A stretch of DNA of 64,000 nucleotides, taken from NCBI GenBank assembly GCA_017506865.1, contig JAFCMP010000001.1, positions 62,001 through 126,000 on the forward strand, given 5' to 3'. This document shows, piece after piece, positions 1-9,409 of the stretch (position 1 is the first letter of the stretch; each line of letters opens with the position of its first letter). Under the pieces are notes generated by a model. The model was not told the origin of the DNA. It made no database searches and was given only the letters and a program-made list of their open reading frames with translations. The translations under genes and the position numbers were made by a program. Source of the DNA: Tribonema minus. Taxonomy: Eukaryota > Sar > Xanthophyceae > Tribonematales > Tribonemataceae.

Positions 1-945
1 CCAGCAGTGCGGCAGCGCGAGGTGGTAGCCGCAGACCGCGTAGGCCTCCCTGAGGTCGTGGAACTTGCGGCCGTCCCCGAGCCACCGCCTCGCGGCGGCG
101 TTGCAGGAGCCCGACCACTTGAGGTTGACCTCCGCGTTCGTCAGGTCGGCCGCCGGCTTGGACGCCCGCAGCCTCGCGACCCCCGCCCTCAGGTCCTTCA
201 GCGGGCACAGCAGGGGGATGTCGTAGCGCTCCCCCCCGGGGGCGGCGGCGGCGGTCCCGGGCTCCCCGCCCGTCCCGCGCCGCTTCACCTGTCCCCCGAA
301 CGAGCAGGCGTGAGGCCCCAGCGACCTCGGGGCCGGAGCGAAGTCGCCGGTGCGGAACACCTCCACCATGCGGCGCCCGCTGCAGAGGGCGATCGCGCAG
401 GCGAGGTCGAACGGACCCGCGGAGGGGTCCGCCAGGGCCCCCCTGGCCCTCTCGATGAGGTCCCCCGCCCGGATGACCCAGGACTTGGCGGACTTGTCCG
501 CGAGGGCGCGGGAGGCCCTGAGCCTGGCGTCGTCCCTGTCCTTGGACGGCAGGCGGAGGCCGTCGATGAACTCGGGCAGCAGCGGCAGGGACGCGAGGGT
601 CCCGTCGAGGCCCGCGTCGCCGGTGTAGGCGCGCGTCCTCATCGCCCTGCGCTCTGCGTTCTGCTCCGCCAGCGTCATGGCTCCGAATCTCCGGAAGAGA
701 TCCAGCGCGGGGTCGCCGCTCTCGCGCTCCGCCTCGACCGCCGCGAGGGCCTTCGCGTACGCCGCCTCGAACTCCGGGTGGCGCCTCTCGAGGCTCAGCC
801 AGATGCGCTTGACGGCGGAGGTGTAGGTGGCGAGGGACCTGGGCCATCGCTGTCGGATGTAGGCGACGACGCCCTCGGCGTCCCCCGTGTCGGCGAGGTA
901 CGCCGCCAGCACCGCGGGGGTGGTGCCTCCCGACCCCGACGCCAT
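1..945 (-). CDS. telomere resolvase (protelomerase)-like recombinase, C-terminus off window
   Basis: Telomere resolvases are tyrosine recombinases that cut replicated telomere junctions of linear replicons and reseal them as covalently closed hairpins. The minus-strand frame opens with ATG at 945-943 and stays open to base 1 (315 codons), so the C-terminal part, with any catalytic His and Tyr, is missing. From about residue 180 the motif order fits the family: ACAIALCSGRRMVEVFRTG (catalytic-Arg box), then FGGQVKRR (the Lys strand), a glycine/alanine linker, YDIPLLCPL, an LRASK segment, and finally GRKFHDLREAYAVCGYHLA, the box around the second basic pair. The N-terminal half is helical and mentions no known domain to me. 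The next gene, 1197-2454, lies on the same strand upstream. A bacterial-type or Crypton-type tyrosine recombinase is the alternative. The call rests on motif memory, not alignment. Confidence 0.6.
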   Translation of the reverse strand, partial: MASGSGGTTPAVLAAYLADTGDAEGVVAYIRQRWPRSLATYTSAVKRIWLSLERRHPEFEAAYAKALAAVEAERESGDPALDLFRRFGAMTLAEQNAERRAMRTRAYTGDAGLDGTLASLPLLPEFIDGLRLPSKDRDDARLRASRALADKSAKSWVIRAGDLIERARGALADPSAGPFDLACAIALCSGRRMVEVFRTGDFAPAPRSLGPHACSFGGQVKRRGTGGEPGTAAAAPGGERYDIPLLCPLKDLRAGVARLRASKPAADLTNAEVNLKWSGSCNAAARRWLGDGRKFHDLREAYAVCGYHLALPHCW

Positions 946-1196
946 GAGGGTCGAGCTCGTCGTCGGTCGCCCCCCGGCTCACAGAATAAGTGGCTGGCGT
1001 GCGGGCGGCGGGGCGGGGCGGATCGCGCAGGGCAAGGAAGGCGCCGTGCGAGGAGGAGGGATGATCAATTTCTGAGTGAGAACCGCCGTCGACGCCGCGC
1101 CCTCACGCATCTATCTCCGCGTCCTGCTGCCCTCCCCCTGCCCCCCCTGCGCTCGCGCATCTCTCTGCGCGTGCGTCTCCGCGCGCCCCTCGAGAC

Positions 1197-2454
1197 CTAG
1201 CGCAGCTCCTCGACGTCCAGGGAGGTCCACGCCAGTCCGCTGCTCATCAGGCAGACGACGTTCAGGGTGTAGATCTCGGGGAGTCCCGCGATGTCGGAGG
1301 TGAGGGGGGGGACGTCCTCCCCCTTGAGCGACACGTCGTAGGTGACCCCGGGGCTGGCGAACCCGCTGGTGACGACGGCGCCCCCCGACACGGCCGTCGC
1401 GGACACATCGTACTCCGCGGAGGCGCCGGAGGGGGGGGGCACCCACGCCGCCCCCTCCAGCTCCCCCCCCCGCACCAGCTCGTAGTACGCCGCCGACGTG
1501 CAGGTCAGGTGCAGCGCGGACAGCCTGCAGGTGGCCCTGGCCCCGGAGGCCGAGAGCCTCGCGCTGAGGGCGGGGCAGGAGGTCATGGAGATGGACACGT
1601 CGCGGGCGGCGGCGCGCCCCCCCAGGGACCTCCGCACGCCCGTGGGGGGCCCCCCCGAGCTCGACACCGACGCGGAGGCGGCGTCCGCCTCCGCGGCCCC
1701 CCCTCCCCCCCCCTCGAGGCACTCCAGCTCGAACCGCACGGGCAGGGAGGCCGTGCGGGCGGCGGACCCGTCGAACCTGTGGACGTAGGTCACGGAGCCC
1801 CTCGCGAGGACCCCCATCTTGACGGAGGCCGCCCCCCCCGCGACCTGCTCCTGGACGATCAGGAAGGCGTTGACGGCGGAGGCGTCGAAGGTCAGCCCCG
1901 ACAGCCCCCCCCCGTCGAGCCTGTCGAGGTTCCACGAGGACTGGGGGACGCGGACGTCGGTCCCCCTCCCCCCGTCCGCGGAGGACCTCTCGACGACGTA
2001 GTTGAGGCCGTCGCACCTCTCGAACATGTAGCCGTCCCCGCGGGGGTCGTCGAGCCTGTCGTCGGCGCAGTCGAAGGCTCCCGCCCGGGATCTGATGCCG
2101 GGTCCGCCGGCCCCCAGTCTGCCGACGACGGTGGCGATGCGGGTGCAGCCCGCCGCCGCCGCGACGAAGCGGCGGCTCTGGAACACGGCCCTGTCCCCCG
2201 GGGCGTGGACGCGGAGGGGGACCGCCTCCTCCCCCCGCTCCGTTTCCGTCTACGGCGCCGACGGTGCCCCCTCCGGAGGTGACGGAGGCGAAGGCGGCGC
2301 CGCCGGCGCCCCCGCCCTCCGCGAAGCTGACGTCGAACAGGGGGCTCAGCACCCCTATCTGGGGCGCCGTGGCCATGGAGTTGAGGAAGTTGACGGACCC
2401 ATTGGCCCCGGACAGGACGATGTTGCCGGTGGAGATGGTGCCGAGGCCGGACAT
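1197..2454 (-). CDS. hypothetical protein, possible virion/structural protein, with one frameshift
   Basis: I do not recognise this protein. One product is split over two frames. The N-terminal part begins with ATG at 2454 (MSGLGTISTGNIVLSG) and is small-residue rich. The C-terminal part runs in another frame from about 2230 to the TAG at 1197 and ends SLDVEELR. The join lies in a G-rich run at about 2215-2240, where a one-base change restores AVPLRVHAPGDRAVFQSRRF. The C-terminal part is rich in Ser, Thr, Val and Gly with regular beta-strand spacing, has several Cys and a long Gly/Ser/Ala linker near its middle, and has no membrane segment. This is what one expects of a fibre or surface protein, but that is inference only. 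The frameshift is either real decay or a homopolymer error. Confidence 0.45.
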
Positions 2455-2576
2455 GGCGGCGACGAGAAGCGGGCTACAGAGCGGGAAGGGTCGAGCGGCG
2501 AGGCAGAGCTGCGGGAGAGAGCGGTCTCCGGCTCTCGGGGGCGGTCCGGCTCTCCTCCGCGTTCCGTCCGGCGCCG

Positions 2577-3254
2577 GTGTGCCCCCCCGTCGACATTCTT
2601 GCGCTCGCCGCTCGCCCGCGCGCGCGGTCGCCCGCGAGACGGGACGCCCCGGGTCCGGGGGAGGGGGGAGCCTCCCGGCTTCGGGATCGACGGACGCGAG
2701 ACGAGGGGGATCGAGAGCGACGATTCGGGGACCGCCCGACTCCGGCCGCGCGCCGGCTCGATAATGTCTCGCCCGGCGAGGAGAGCACGACGCACGCGGC
2801 CGCGGTCGCGTACGGTGGCGGAGCGGGGACGACGGTCGACGACGTCGAGGGAGATCGCGGGCGCGGCGCCTCGGGGGGGCGGTTCAGGCGCAGTCTGAGT
2901 CTCGTCTCTCTCAGCACGCGAGCCGCCGCTCGGGCCGGCAGGGCGACGGCCCTCCGCGTCGCGGCGGGCGTGTTCCAGTACCCGCTGCAGGTCACCGACA
3001 GGGCCATCGCCGCCGCCAAGCTGTTCCTGGCGTACGAGAGCCTGAGGGTGGCGTCGGAGGCGTTCCAGGACCTGATGCGGACGGTCCGGTCCGCGGCGGA
3101 CGCGGGGGCGGACTCCGTCAGGTCGGCGTCCGACGGCGTGCGGCACGCGGTCGTGGGCCACGTCGCCGGCCAGGCCGCTCAGGGGTTCGCGGCCACCGTG
3201 GCGGGGATGCTGGGCAGGGGGGCGGGGGCGCTGATGGGGATCGGCGGGGGGTGA
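2577..3254 (+). CDS. hypothetical alanine-rich helical protein (start unresolved)
   Basis: An open frame ends at the TGA of 3252-3254. Only the last 110 or so codons look like protein: an amphipathic alanine/valine-rich helical stretch (RAIAAAKLFLAYESLRVASE, then GADSVRSASDGVRHAVVGHV) followed by a glycine-rich tail ending in MGIGGG. The upstream part is arginine/proline noise and the frame has no ATG before 3073. A polypyrimidine tract and AG at about 2906-2914 could be a splice acceptor, and the ATG at 2764 could belong to a first exon, but the phase does not fit at the donor sites I tried. The opposite-strand frames overlapping it look like shadows. No family recognised. Confidence 0.35.
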   Translation: MCPPVDILALAARPRARSPARRDAPGPGEGGASRLRDRRTRDEGDRERRFGDRPTPAARRLDNVSPGEESTTHAAAVAYGGGAGTTVDDVEGDRGRGASGGRFRRSLSLVSLSTRAAARAGRATALRVAAGVFQYPLQVTDRAIAAAKLFLAYESLRVASEAFQDLMRTVRSAADAGADSVRSASDGVRHAVVGHVAGQAAQGFAATVAGMLGRGAGALMGIGGG

Positions 3255-3369
3255 CGCCCGGGGGTATGTATGTATGTACGGGTCCTCCGGTTACGCCTCG
3301 CGCTCACCCTCCTACACGCGCTCGGGGAGTTGGCGGCGGCGGCGGCATCCCCCGAGCGACCCCTCCCTC

Positions 3370-4044
3370 ATGGCTCGAAAGAAGTCGAAGTCGTTCCGAT
3401 TCGGAGGCCCGGGAGGCAGGGCGCCGGTCCGGCAGCGGAGGTGAGGAAGAACGCGGGGACCCCACAGAGACCGGCCACGGGCGGCCCGCGCCGCCTCGCG
3501 CCGGCCTCCCGCCCTGCGGTCATCATCTCTCTGACCCAGCTCGTCCCCCTCCTCGCTGTCGTCCCCGAGCAGAGGGCCTCCGCCCGCCAGGAGACATAAG
3601 CCGGGAGAGAGAGCCCTGAAGGAGATCAGAGCCTACCAGCGCAGCACGGAGCTGCTGATCAGGAAGCGGGCGTTCAGCAGGCTGGTGAGTCGTGAGCCGG
3701 CGGAGGCGTCGGCGGCGGCGTCGGCTGAGGCGGCGGAGGCGACCGCCCTCTACCCCGCCTCGCCTCGCCTCGCATCCTCTCTCCTCGCCTCTACGTTGAC
3801 TCAGATCGGGACTCGGACTCTCTCCTTTCCGCAGGTCCGGGAGGTCCAGGGGGATTTCACTCCGAGAGGCGTCGAGTACCGCTGGACGGCGGACGCGATT
3901 CTCGCGCTGCAGGAAGCGGCGGAGGCGCACCTGATCGGGCTCCTGGCGGACGCCAACCTGGCGGCCATACACCGCAAGTGCGTGACCATCGGCCCCAAGG
4001 ACATGCAGCTGGCGCGGCGGATCCGGGGGAGGCACCGCGAGTAG
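3370..4044 (+). CDS. histone H3 variant, CENP-A-like, three exons
   Basis: Core nucleosome histone of the H3 family. Exons by reading frame: 3370-3440, 3540-3684, 3835-4044 (426 nt, 141 aa). Donors are GTGAGG and GTGAGT; acceptors are CCCAG and TCCGCAG after pyrimidine tracts. The tail starts [13 protein letters not shown] and is Ser/Pro/Arg rich. The histone fold is clear: [18 protein letters not shown] (alpha-N/alpha-1), then [36 protein letters not shown] (alpha-2), and [16 protein letters not shown] (alpha-3). The tail lacks the canonical ARTKQTARKS start. The RGVEYRW stretch, with Trp just before alpha-2 and ALQEAAEA rather than ALQEACEA, resembles CENP-A/CenH3 more than replicative H3; loop 2 is H3-like. 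Surrounding GC-rich genes look viral. Viral H3 histones are known, but an acquired host CenH3 is equally possible. Confidence 0.85.
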
Positions 4045-4195
4045 AATGGGGGGGGGAGAGAGGCAGAGGGACGCCAGGACAGAGGGATGGCGTCCGTTCG
4101 CGCGGGCCGCGTGCCGATTACAGAATGGAACACGTCCGCATCCTTCGCGTCTCTTCCTCTCTCCGCTGCCTCTCCCCGCTCCGCGCGTCCCTCGC

Positions 4196-4290
4196 TCACG
4201 ACGTCAGGTCCTCGAAGTTGCGCAGGCCGGACACGAACGCGTCTACCTCGGCCTGGCTGTGCAGCCCCCACGACCTGAACTTGGGAAGCG
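4196..4290 (-). pseudogene. 3' remnant of a GH26 glycosidase gene
   Basis: About 30 codons on the minus strand ending at the TGA of 4198-4196 match the C-terminus of the intact glycoside hydrolase at 7518-8762: RSWGLHSQAEVDAFVSGLR here against RSWGLHSRAEIDAFVSGMR there. Upstream, homology stops at about 4290, exactly where the end of the dispersed hairpin repeat (GTCCCGACTAGGGTTTGG) begins. This copy keeps a tail ending FEDLTS that the longer gene has lost by a one-base deletion, so it preserves the older ending. It is a broken duplicate, not a gene. Confidence 0.75.
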
Positions 4291-4293
4291 TTC

Positions 4294-4320
4294 GCTTCGG
4301 CGTCCCGACTAGGGTTTGGA
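4294..4320. repeat. end fragment of the dispersed hairpin repeat
   Basis: GCGTCCCGACTAGGGTTTG matches the right terminus of the hairpin repeats at 18,620-19,065 and 31,950-32,690. It abuts the GH26 remnant and probably marks the point where that duplicate was broken. Confidence 0.6.
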
Positions 4321-4431
4321 CAAGAAAGTAGGGTTGCAGAGCACTGTCACTGACAGAATCTGACCCACAGACCATCACTACCTTTGGCGGCAGCACCACT
4401 AGCTCACGTCTTGCTCCCGCCGACGCTACCG

Positions 4432-5301
4432 ATGGACAGCGATACGGGCGCTGCGCAGTCTGTGCGGCGGCCGTACGACGGAGGCGCTGCGAAGAAGCCC
4501 AGAATTGACCCGTCCGTTCTCGCCAAACAGCTGAGGTGCGCGCCCCGGGGTGGCGCCTCCCTGCACCTCCCCGACCCCGTTGCGGGCGCCCCGCTGGTGG
4601 TGCTGGGCCTCTATCCCGGGCCCCGCGCAGCCTCGGAAGTCAGCGCCACGGAGCGGGAGATGAAGAAGCTCTGCCCCGTGGACATCGCGTGGGTCGACTT
4701 CTGCGTCTTCAGCGCCGACCGCGTGAACGCCGCCATCGACCAGGCGGAGATCGCCAGGTGGGTCGCCGACGACGAGCTCGTCCGCGACTACCACGCGCGC
4801 TTCGTCGCTCAGCTGCGCGCCGGGACCGACGGCGGGACGCCCTGCGTCTACGTCGCGGGGAGGACGTGCCAGGATGCGTTCGCGCGGATGGCGGAGCTCG
4901 GGCTCGTCGTGCGCGCGCTCGAGCTGTCGCCACTGGGGGTCAACCTCTGCGAGACGGCGGCATTCCGGTTCGCATCCCTTGAGGGCCGCCCGCACCCCTC
5001 CTGGCACCTCGTGAGGGGAGGAGAGTCGAGGGCGCGGGATCTGTTCGTGGAGACGATGCGCATGATCGACGGCCTCACGCGGTGCTGCCTCGGGTCGGAG
5101 GAGCTGACGCCGGAGTCGGCTGCCGAGCACCTGGCGGCGGCGATGCGGGTGGACCCCGCGGAGCTGGCCGCGAGGGAGGGCGGCAGGAGGTTCCTGACGC
5201 GGCTGCTCTACGGGCGCGACGACGGCTGGTTCCCCGCCCGTCACGCGCGCCTACGCAACGTCAGGGCGGACCTTCCCCAGATACGAGCTCTGCTGGTCTA
5301 G
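4432..5301 (+). CDS. possible uracil-DNA-glycosylase-fold protein
   Basis: The start is the first in-frame ATG (4432); the product is 289 aa. Two spots recall the uracil-DNA glycosylase superfamily: VVLGLYPGPRAASE near residue 60, placed like the water-activating GxNPG loop of SMUG/MUG-type enzymes, and RPHPSWHLVRG near residue 185, placed like the HPSP leucine-loop motif. VYVAGRTCQDAF between them fits the central strand-helix of that fold. Such an enzyme would remove uracil or damaged bases from DNA, a common task in large DNA viruses. The canonical catalytic Asp/Asn cannot be confirmed and the C-terminal 80 residues are unassigned. The frame is intact, unlike several neighbours. An unrelated Rossmann-like protein is the main alternative. 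Confidence 0.4.
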   Translation: MDSDTGAAQSVRRPYDGGAAKKPRIDPSVLAKQLRCAPRGGASLHLPDPVAGAPLVVLGLYPGPRAASEVSATEREMKKLCPVDIAWVDFCVFSADRVNAAIDQAEIARWVADDELVRDYHARFVAQLRAGTDGGTPCVYVAGRTCQDAFARMAELGLVVRALELSPLGVNLCETAAFRFASLEGRPHPSWHLVRGGESRARDLFVETMRMIDGLTRCCLGSEELTPESAAEHLAAAMRVDPAELAAREGGRRFLTRLLYGRDDGWFPARHARLRNVRADLPQIRALLV

Positions 5302-5334
5302 TGGAAAGGAAGGGGAGACGCAGCGGTCAGGGCG

Positions 5335-7222
5335 GTGCTGCTGAGCGGGACCCTCTACCTGGATCTGGCCGCCAGCGACGGAGACCTGGAGCGGTGGTGG
5401 GGGCTCCTCAGGTCCCGGTTTCCCTCTTCCATGTCCGACAGCGTGGCGGTCCGCCTCGGCACGGAAGCGTTCGAGGCCGCCGCGGGCCGCTGGCATGCGC
5501 TCCTGGGGGACCGGTTCCCCTCGTTCATGTCGGGCAGCGTGGCGGTCCGCATCGGCACGGAGCCGTTCGAGGCCGCCGCGGGCCGCTGGCATGCGCTCCT
5601 GGGGGACCGGTTCCCCTCGTTCATGTCGGGCAGCGTGGCGGTCCGCATCGGCACGGAGCCGTTCGAGACCGCCGCGGAGCGCTGGCGTGCGCTCCTGGGT
5701 GGCCGCTTCCCGTCGTTCATGTGCGACAGCGTGGCGGTCTGCATCGGCGACGCCGGCTTCGAGGAGGCCGCGACGAAGTGGCGAGGACTGCTGGGCGACC
5801 GTTTCATCGGGTTCATGTCCGACGGCGTCGCGTGCCGCATCGGAACGGAGGCGTTCGAGGAGGCCGCGACGAAGTGGCGAGGACTGCTGGGCGACCGTTT
5901 CATCGGGTTCATAGCCGGCGGCGTCGCGTGCCGCATCGGAACGGAGGCGTTCGAGGCCGCCGCGCAGCGCTGGCGGGGCGTTCTTGGACACCGCTTCCAT
6001 GAGTTCATGTCCGGATGCGTGGCGGCGCGCATCGGCATGGACGCGTTCGAGGCTGCCGCTGGGCGCTGGCTGGAGCGCCTGGGGGAACGCTTCTCCGCTT
6101 TCATGTGCGGCAGCGCGGCGGTTCGCATCGGCACGGAGGCTTTCGATGCCGCCGCGGAGCGCTGGCGCCAGCGTCTGGGGGACCGCTTCCCGTCGTTCAT
6201 GTCCAACGGTGCGGCTGTCCGCATCGGCACGGAGGCGTTCGAGGTCGCCGCTGAGCGCTGGCGAGCGCTTATGGGGGATCGCTTTCCGGCGTTCATGTCT
6301 TGGCAGCGTCGCCTGCCGCATCGGCACGGACCCATTCGAAACCGCCGTGGCGCGCTGGCGTCGGCTTTTGGGGGATCGCTTCGCGGCGTTCATGTGCGAC
6401 GGCGTCGCGGCGCGCATCGGCGTAGACGAGGCGTTCGAGGCCGCCGCGGCGCGCTGGCGGGAGCGTCTGGGTGACCGATTCCCGGATTTCATGCGCGACG
6501 GCGTCGCGGCGCGCATCGGCACGGAGCCGTTCGAGGCCGCTGCGGAGCGCTGGCGCGAGCGCATGCGGGACCGCTTCCCGACGTTCGTGACCGGTAGCGT
6601 GGCTGCTCGCATCGGCACGGAGCCATTCGAGACCGCCGCGGAGCGCTGGCGAGGGCTTTTGGGGGATCGTTTCCCGGTGTTCATGTCCGACGGCGTGGCG
6701 GTCCGCGTCGGCACGGAGGCGTTCGAGGCAGCCGCGGCGCGCTGGAGGGCGGCGTTGGGGGAGCGCTTTCCCGCGATCATGTCCAGGAGCAGTGTGGCGG
6801 CGCGCATCGGCACGCAGCCGTTCGAGGCCGCCGCAGAGCGCTGGCGGGAGGAGCTGCGGGAGCGGTTTCCCGCGTTCATCACCGACAGCGTGGCGGTTCG
6901 CCTGGGCATGAATGCGTTTGATGGAGCCGCGGATAGCTGGAAGCGATCCCTGGGGGAGCACTTCTGCAGGTTTATGTCCAGTAGTAGTGTGGCGTGTCGA
7001 ATCGGTACGGAGACATTCGAGTGTGCCGTCGGGCAGTGTTTGGCCGCGCTGGGGCCGCGAGACACGGCGCGGCTGTTCTCGATCGTCGGATTTGCGAGCC
7101 GTATCGTGGACGAGGCTTTCGAAGCCCGCGTCCTCGTTGCTCACTCTCGCATGGGAGCCGACGGGGACCGCCTCTATAGCTTCTTGAGGCAGAATAGGGG
7201 GAAGAAGCTGGACCTAATATGA
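5335..7222 (+). CDS. tandem-repeat protein (~37-aa W/F repeats) with one frameshift
   Basis: About fifteen imperfect repeats of 36-38 residues fill the whole product. A typical unit reads FEAAAERWRALLGDRFPSFM then a short SGSVAVRIGTE turn; the invariant positions are the Trp, the GDRF/ERF block, a Phe-Met pair and RIGTE. The units are predicted amphipathic helical hairpins, so a solenoid is likely; the function is unknown. Repeats run in one frame from 5335 to about 6300 and in another from 6302 to the TGA at 7222. At 6297-6303 TCTTGGC has one T more than the corresponding position of other units, which accounts for the shift. The first ~30 codons have no ATG, so the true start (perhaps in an upstream exon) is not resolved. 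The last unit drifts and the product ends in a basic tail. Confidence 0.7.
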
Positions 7223-7517
7223 CGATTGTATACAGGCATACATCGTGTGGTCACCTGACAGCGCTGTCCGCCCCGCCCCGCTGCTGCTCGCTGAACCCGA
7301 GTGTGTCCACCGTCGCGTTCGCAGGGAACTTGGAAAGCGCGAGCACACGCACTCAGAGAAAGAGAAATAGCGAGATAGCATAGAGTTGGAGTCATTCATT
7401 GCGTCCTCGCGCACATGTATCGCGGCTGCCTTCAGGACGTCCCCGCGGGACATCCCCTCTTTGCACCTCCTCCGGTCTGCTCCGCGGGGTCTTCCGCCCC
7501 GAGCTCCCCTCACGACG
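7223..7517. other. intergenic region
   Basis: No convincing gene. The DNA is less GC-rich than its surroundings. It separates two convergent genes (repeat protein and GH26), so it should hold their 3' ends. Confidence 0.5.
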
Positions 7518-8762
7518 TTAGGTCCTCGAAGTGCGCATGCCGGACACGAACGCGTCGATCTCGGCCCGGCTGTGCAGCCCCCACGACCTCGTCGGAGCCG
7601 GGCTCTTGTCTTCGAGAAACCAGTTCACGTACTTGACGCGGGGGAAGTCCAGGGCCAGGGACCTCCAGGCCTCGCGGATCCACGCCGGCCTGTCCGGCAC
7701 GCTCACCGTCACGGACATCTCCCCTATGAAGACGGGCTTGCCGAACCACAGGAGCTGCGCGTAGACGTTGTCGTTCAGCTTCTCCTTGAGGGAGGGCATG
7801 CGCTTGGCGGCGTTGACGTAGACGTCGACGCCCACCTGGTGGAAGTAGTCCTGGCCCGGGTTGAATGCGGAGAAGGGGGTCCTGTCCTTGTCCCCCCCCG
7901 GGTTCTTGGCCATGAAGGCCAGCTGGAACTTGACGGGGGCCCTCTCCTCCCTGTAGACGGAGACGACGCGGCGCCAGGCCCTCTTGAAGGTCGCCAGCTT
8001 CTCCCGGGTGTAGGGGTACAGGCTCCAGGGGTAGGTCTTCTCGCCGTTGAACTCGTGCATCATGCGGATCCAGACGGTCTCGCCCTTGGCGGCGATGTCC
8101 CGGGCCAGCTTCCGGACGGCGTCGTCGCACGCCCCGTCGGCGATGGCGTCGACCCCCTTACCCAGCTCCGTCACCAGCTGCAGGGTCTTGCCCCCGGTCC
8201 TGATGTACTCGTAGCCCACGTCGTCGATGGGCCTGTAGACGGTGATGAGGTCGAACTGCACGCCGTAGTCGGCCTCGGCGGCGAAGACGGCCTCGTGCCC
8301 CCCCTCGAACCAGGCCCCCGTCTTGGTGGCCCGCTTCACGGGTCCCTTGGTCCTGTGCCGCAGCAGGCTCTCGTCGCGGGGGGCGGAGGCGGAGGCGGGG
8401 GCCGAGGCGGGGGCGAAGCGGCGCGAGGCCGGCGCCGGCGACGGCGAGCCGGGGGGGAACGGCGGGGACGCGAGCGCGAGCGCCGACGCGGCGACGGCGG
8501 AGTCGGGCGCGGACGCGGAAGAGGAGCACGCCGAGTCGGAGGACGTCGACGTGCCGGAGTCGGTGCCCGAGGGGGCCGAGGCGGGCGCGGTCGCGGAGGA
8601 GGACGAGGACGAGGAGGACGCCGACGACGCCGCCGACGACGACGACGATCCGTCCGTCGACGACGAGGGGGGGGCGGGAGGCTGGCCGAACGCGACGTCC
8701 ACACCCGCGGCCATCGAGAGCGCGATGGCGGCGAGCAGCAGCAGCGGGCGACCGAAGACCAT
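7518..8762 (-). CDS. secreted glycoside hydrolase, GH26 (beta-mannanase)-like
   Basis: ATG at 8762 gives 414 aa. Residues 1-25 form a signal peptide (MVFGRPLLLLAAIALSMAAG), followed by a ~100-residue Ser/Ala/Pro linker and a TIM-barrel domain. GH26 signatures: WIRMMHEFNGEKTYPWS with the acid/base Glu of the HExNG motif, and VFIGEMSVTV with the nucleophile Glu near the C-terminus; KTGAWFEGG opens the domain. GH26 enzymes cut beta-mannans or related wall glycans, so a role in attacking an algal wall or matrix is plausible. Near the 3' end (about 7535) one base is missing compared with the remnant at 4196-4290 (GAAGTGCGC against GAAGTTGCGC). The last residues therefore change to RTSRT and the old FEDLTS tail is out of frame. 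The catalytic part is unaffected. Confidence 0.8.
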   Translation of the reverse strand: MVFGRPLLLLAAIALSMAAGVDVAFGQPPAPPSSSTDGSSSSSAASSASSSSSSSSATAPASAPSGTDSGTSTSSDSACSSSASAPDSAVAASALALASPPFPPGSPSPAPASRRFAPASAPASASAPRDESLLRHRTKGPVKRATKTGAWFEGGHEAVFAAEADYGVQFDLITVYRPIDDVGYEYIRTGGKTLQLVTELGKGVDAIADGACDDAVRKLARDIAAKGETVWIRMMHEFNGEKTYPWSLYPYTREKLATFKRAWRRVVSVYREERAPVKFQLAFMAKNPGGDKDRTPFSAFNPGQDYFHQVGVDVYVNAAKRMPSLKEKLNDNVYAQLLWFGKPVFIGEMSVTVSVPDRPAWIREAWRSLALDFPRVKYVNWFLEDKSPAPTRSWGLHSRAEIDAFVSGMRTSRT

Positions 8763-8848
8763 GTGTGCGGAGGCGTGCGGGTCGGATGCGGGCTTTGGGT
8801 CAGGCCCACACATTATTCGCGGCTCCGCGGGCGCCGCGTCCGGTCGCG

Positions 8849-9303
8849 TCACGCCTCGTCCCGGCGGACGGCTCCCGCCCCCCCCTCCCTCCAGCTCCGC
8901 CAGAACACCCGCGCCTCGTCGTCGTCGACCCCCCTCGCCCTCATGTCCCTGAGGCGGCTCTGGAGGGGGCCCCGGGAGTCTCCCCACCAGCCGGCGCCGT
9001 CGCCTCCTCCGTAGGAGGCGTACCGGTAGACGTCGCGGCCGTCCGCCTCGTCGGAGGGGTCCGTCGACCCGTCCAAGTGGGCGTACGCGTCGGGCTCGTA
9101 GTCCTCCCCCTCCCCGAACCCGGGGTCCGCGAGGTCGGGGCGGTCGTCGGCGTCCGAGTCGTCCCCGTCCGAGCCCCCCCCCAGCAGCACCACCGCCGCG
9201 GAGTGGGTGTTGCCGTAGACCCTGACGCCCCCGAGGTCGATGGGCACGTCCCTGAAGTCCGAGGGGGGGCACCGGAAACGCACCGTCTTCTTAGGGCCGG
9301 AGT

Positions 9304-9360
<57 letters not shown>

Positions 9361-9409
9361 TATCGGTCGCCCCCTCGCCTTCCGCAGCCGCGACCCGCAG
9401 GATGCCCAT
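8849..9409 (-). CDS. hypothetical acidic protein with a Gly-Ser dipeptide repeat
   Basis: ATG at 9409, 186 aa, TGA at 8849. Residues 18-36 are a run of Gly-Ser dipeptides encoded by a hexanucleotide microsatellite (9297-9360). Then comes TVRFRCPPSDFRDVPIDLGG, which may be one beta-rich unit, and an Asp/Glu/Gly-rich middle. The C-terminus is amphipathic and basic (DDDEARVFWRSWREGG). No signal peptide or membrane helix. It is divergent from the RING-ankyrin gene and shares a ~115-bp upstream region with it. No family recognised. Confidence 0.5.

Noticed and set aside
7..1200. 397-codon plus-strand frame
   Set aside because: Arginine/proline/glycine-rich shadow of the recombinase gene on the other strand; no domain.
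1509..2282. 257-codon plus-strand frame and similar GC-rich frames throughout 1-42 kb
   Set aside because: High GC removes stop codons from all frames; these antisense frames have no domain and compositional bias only.
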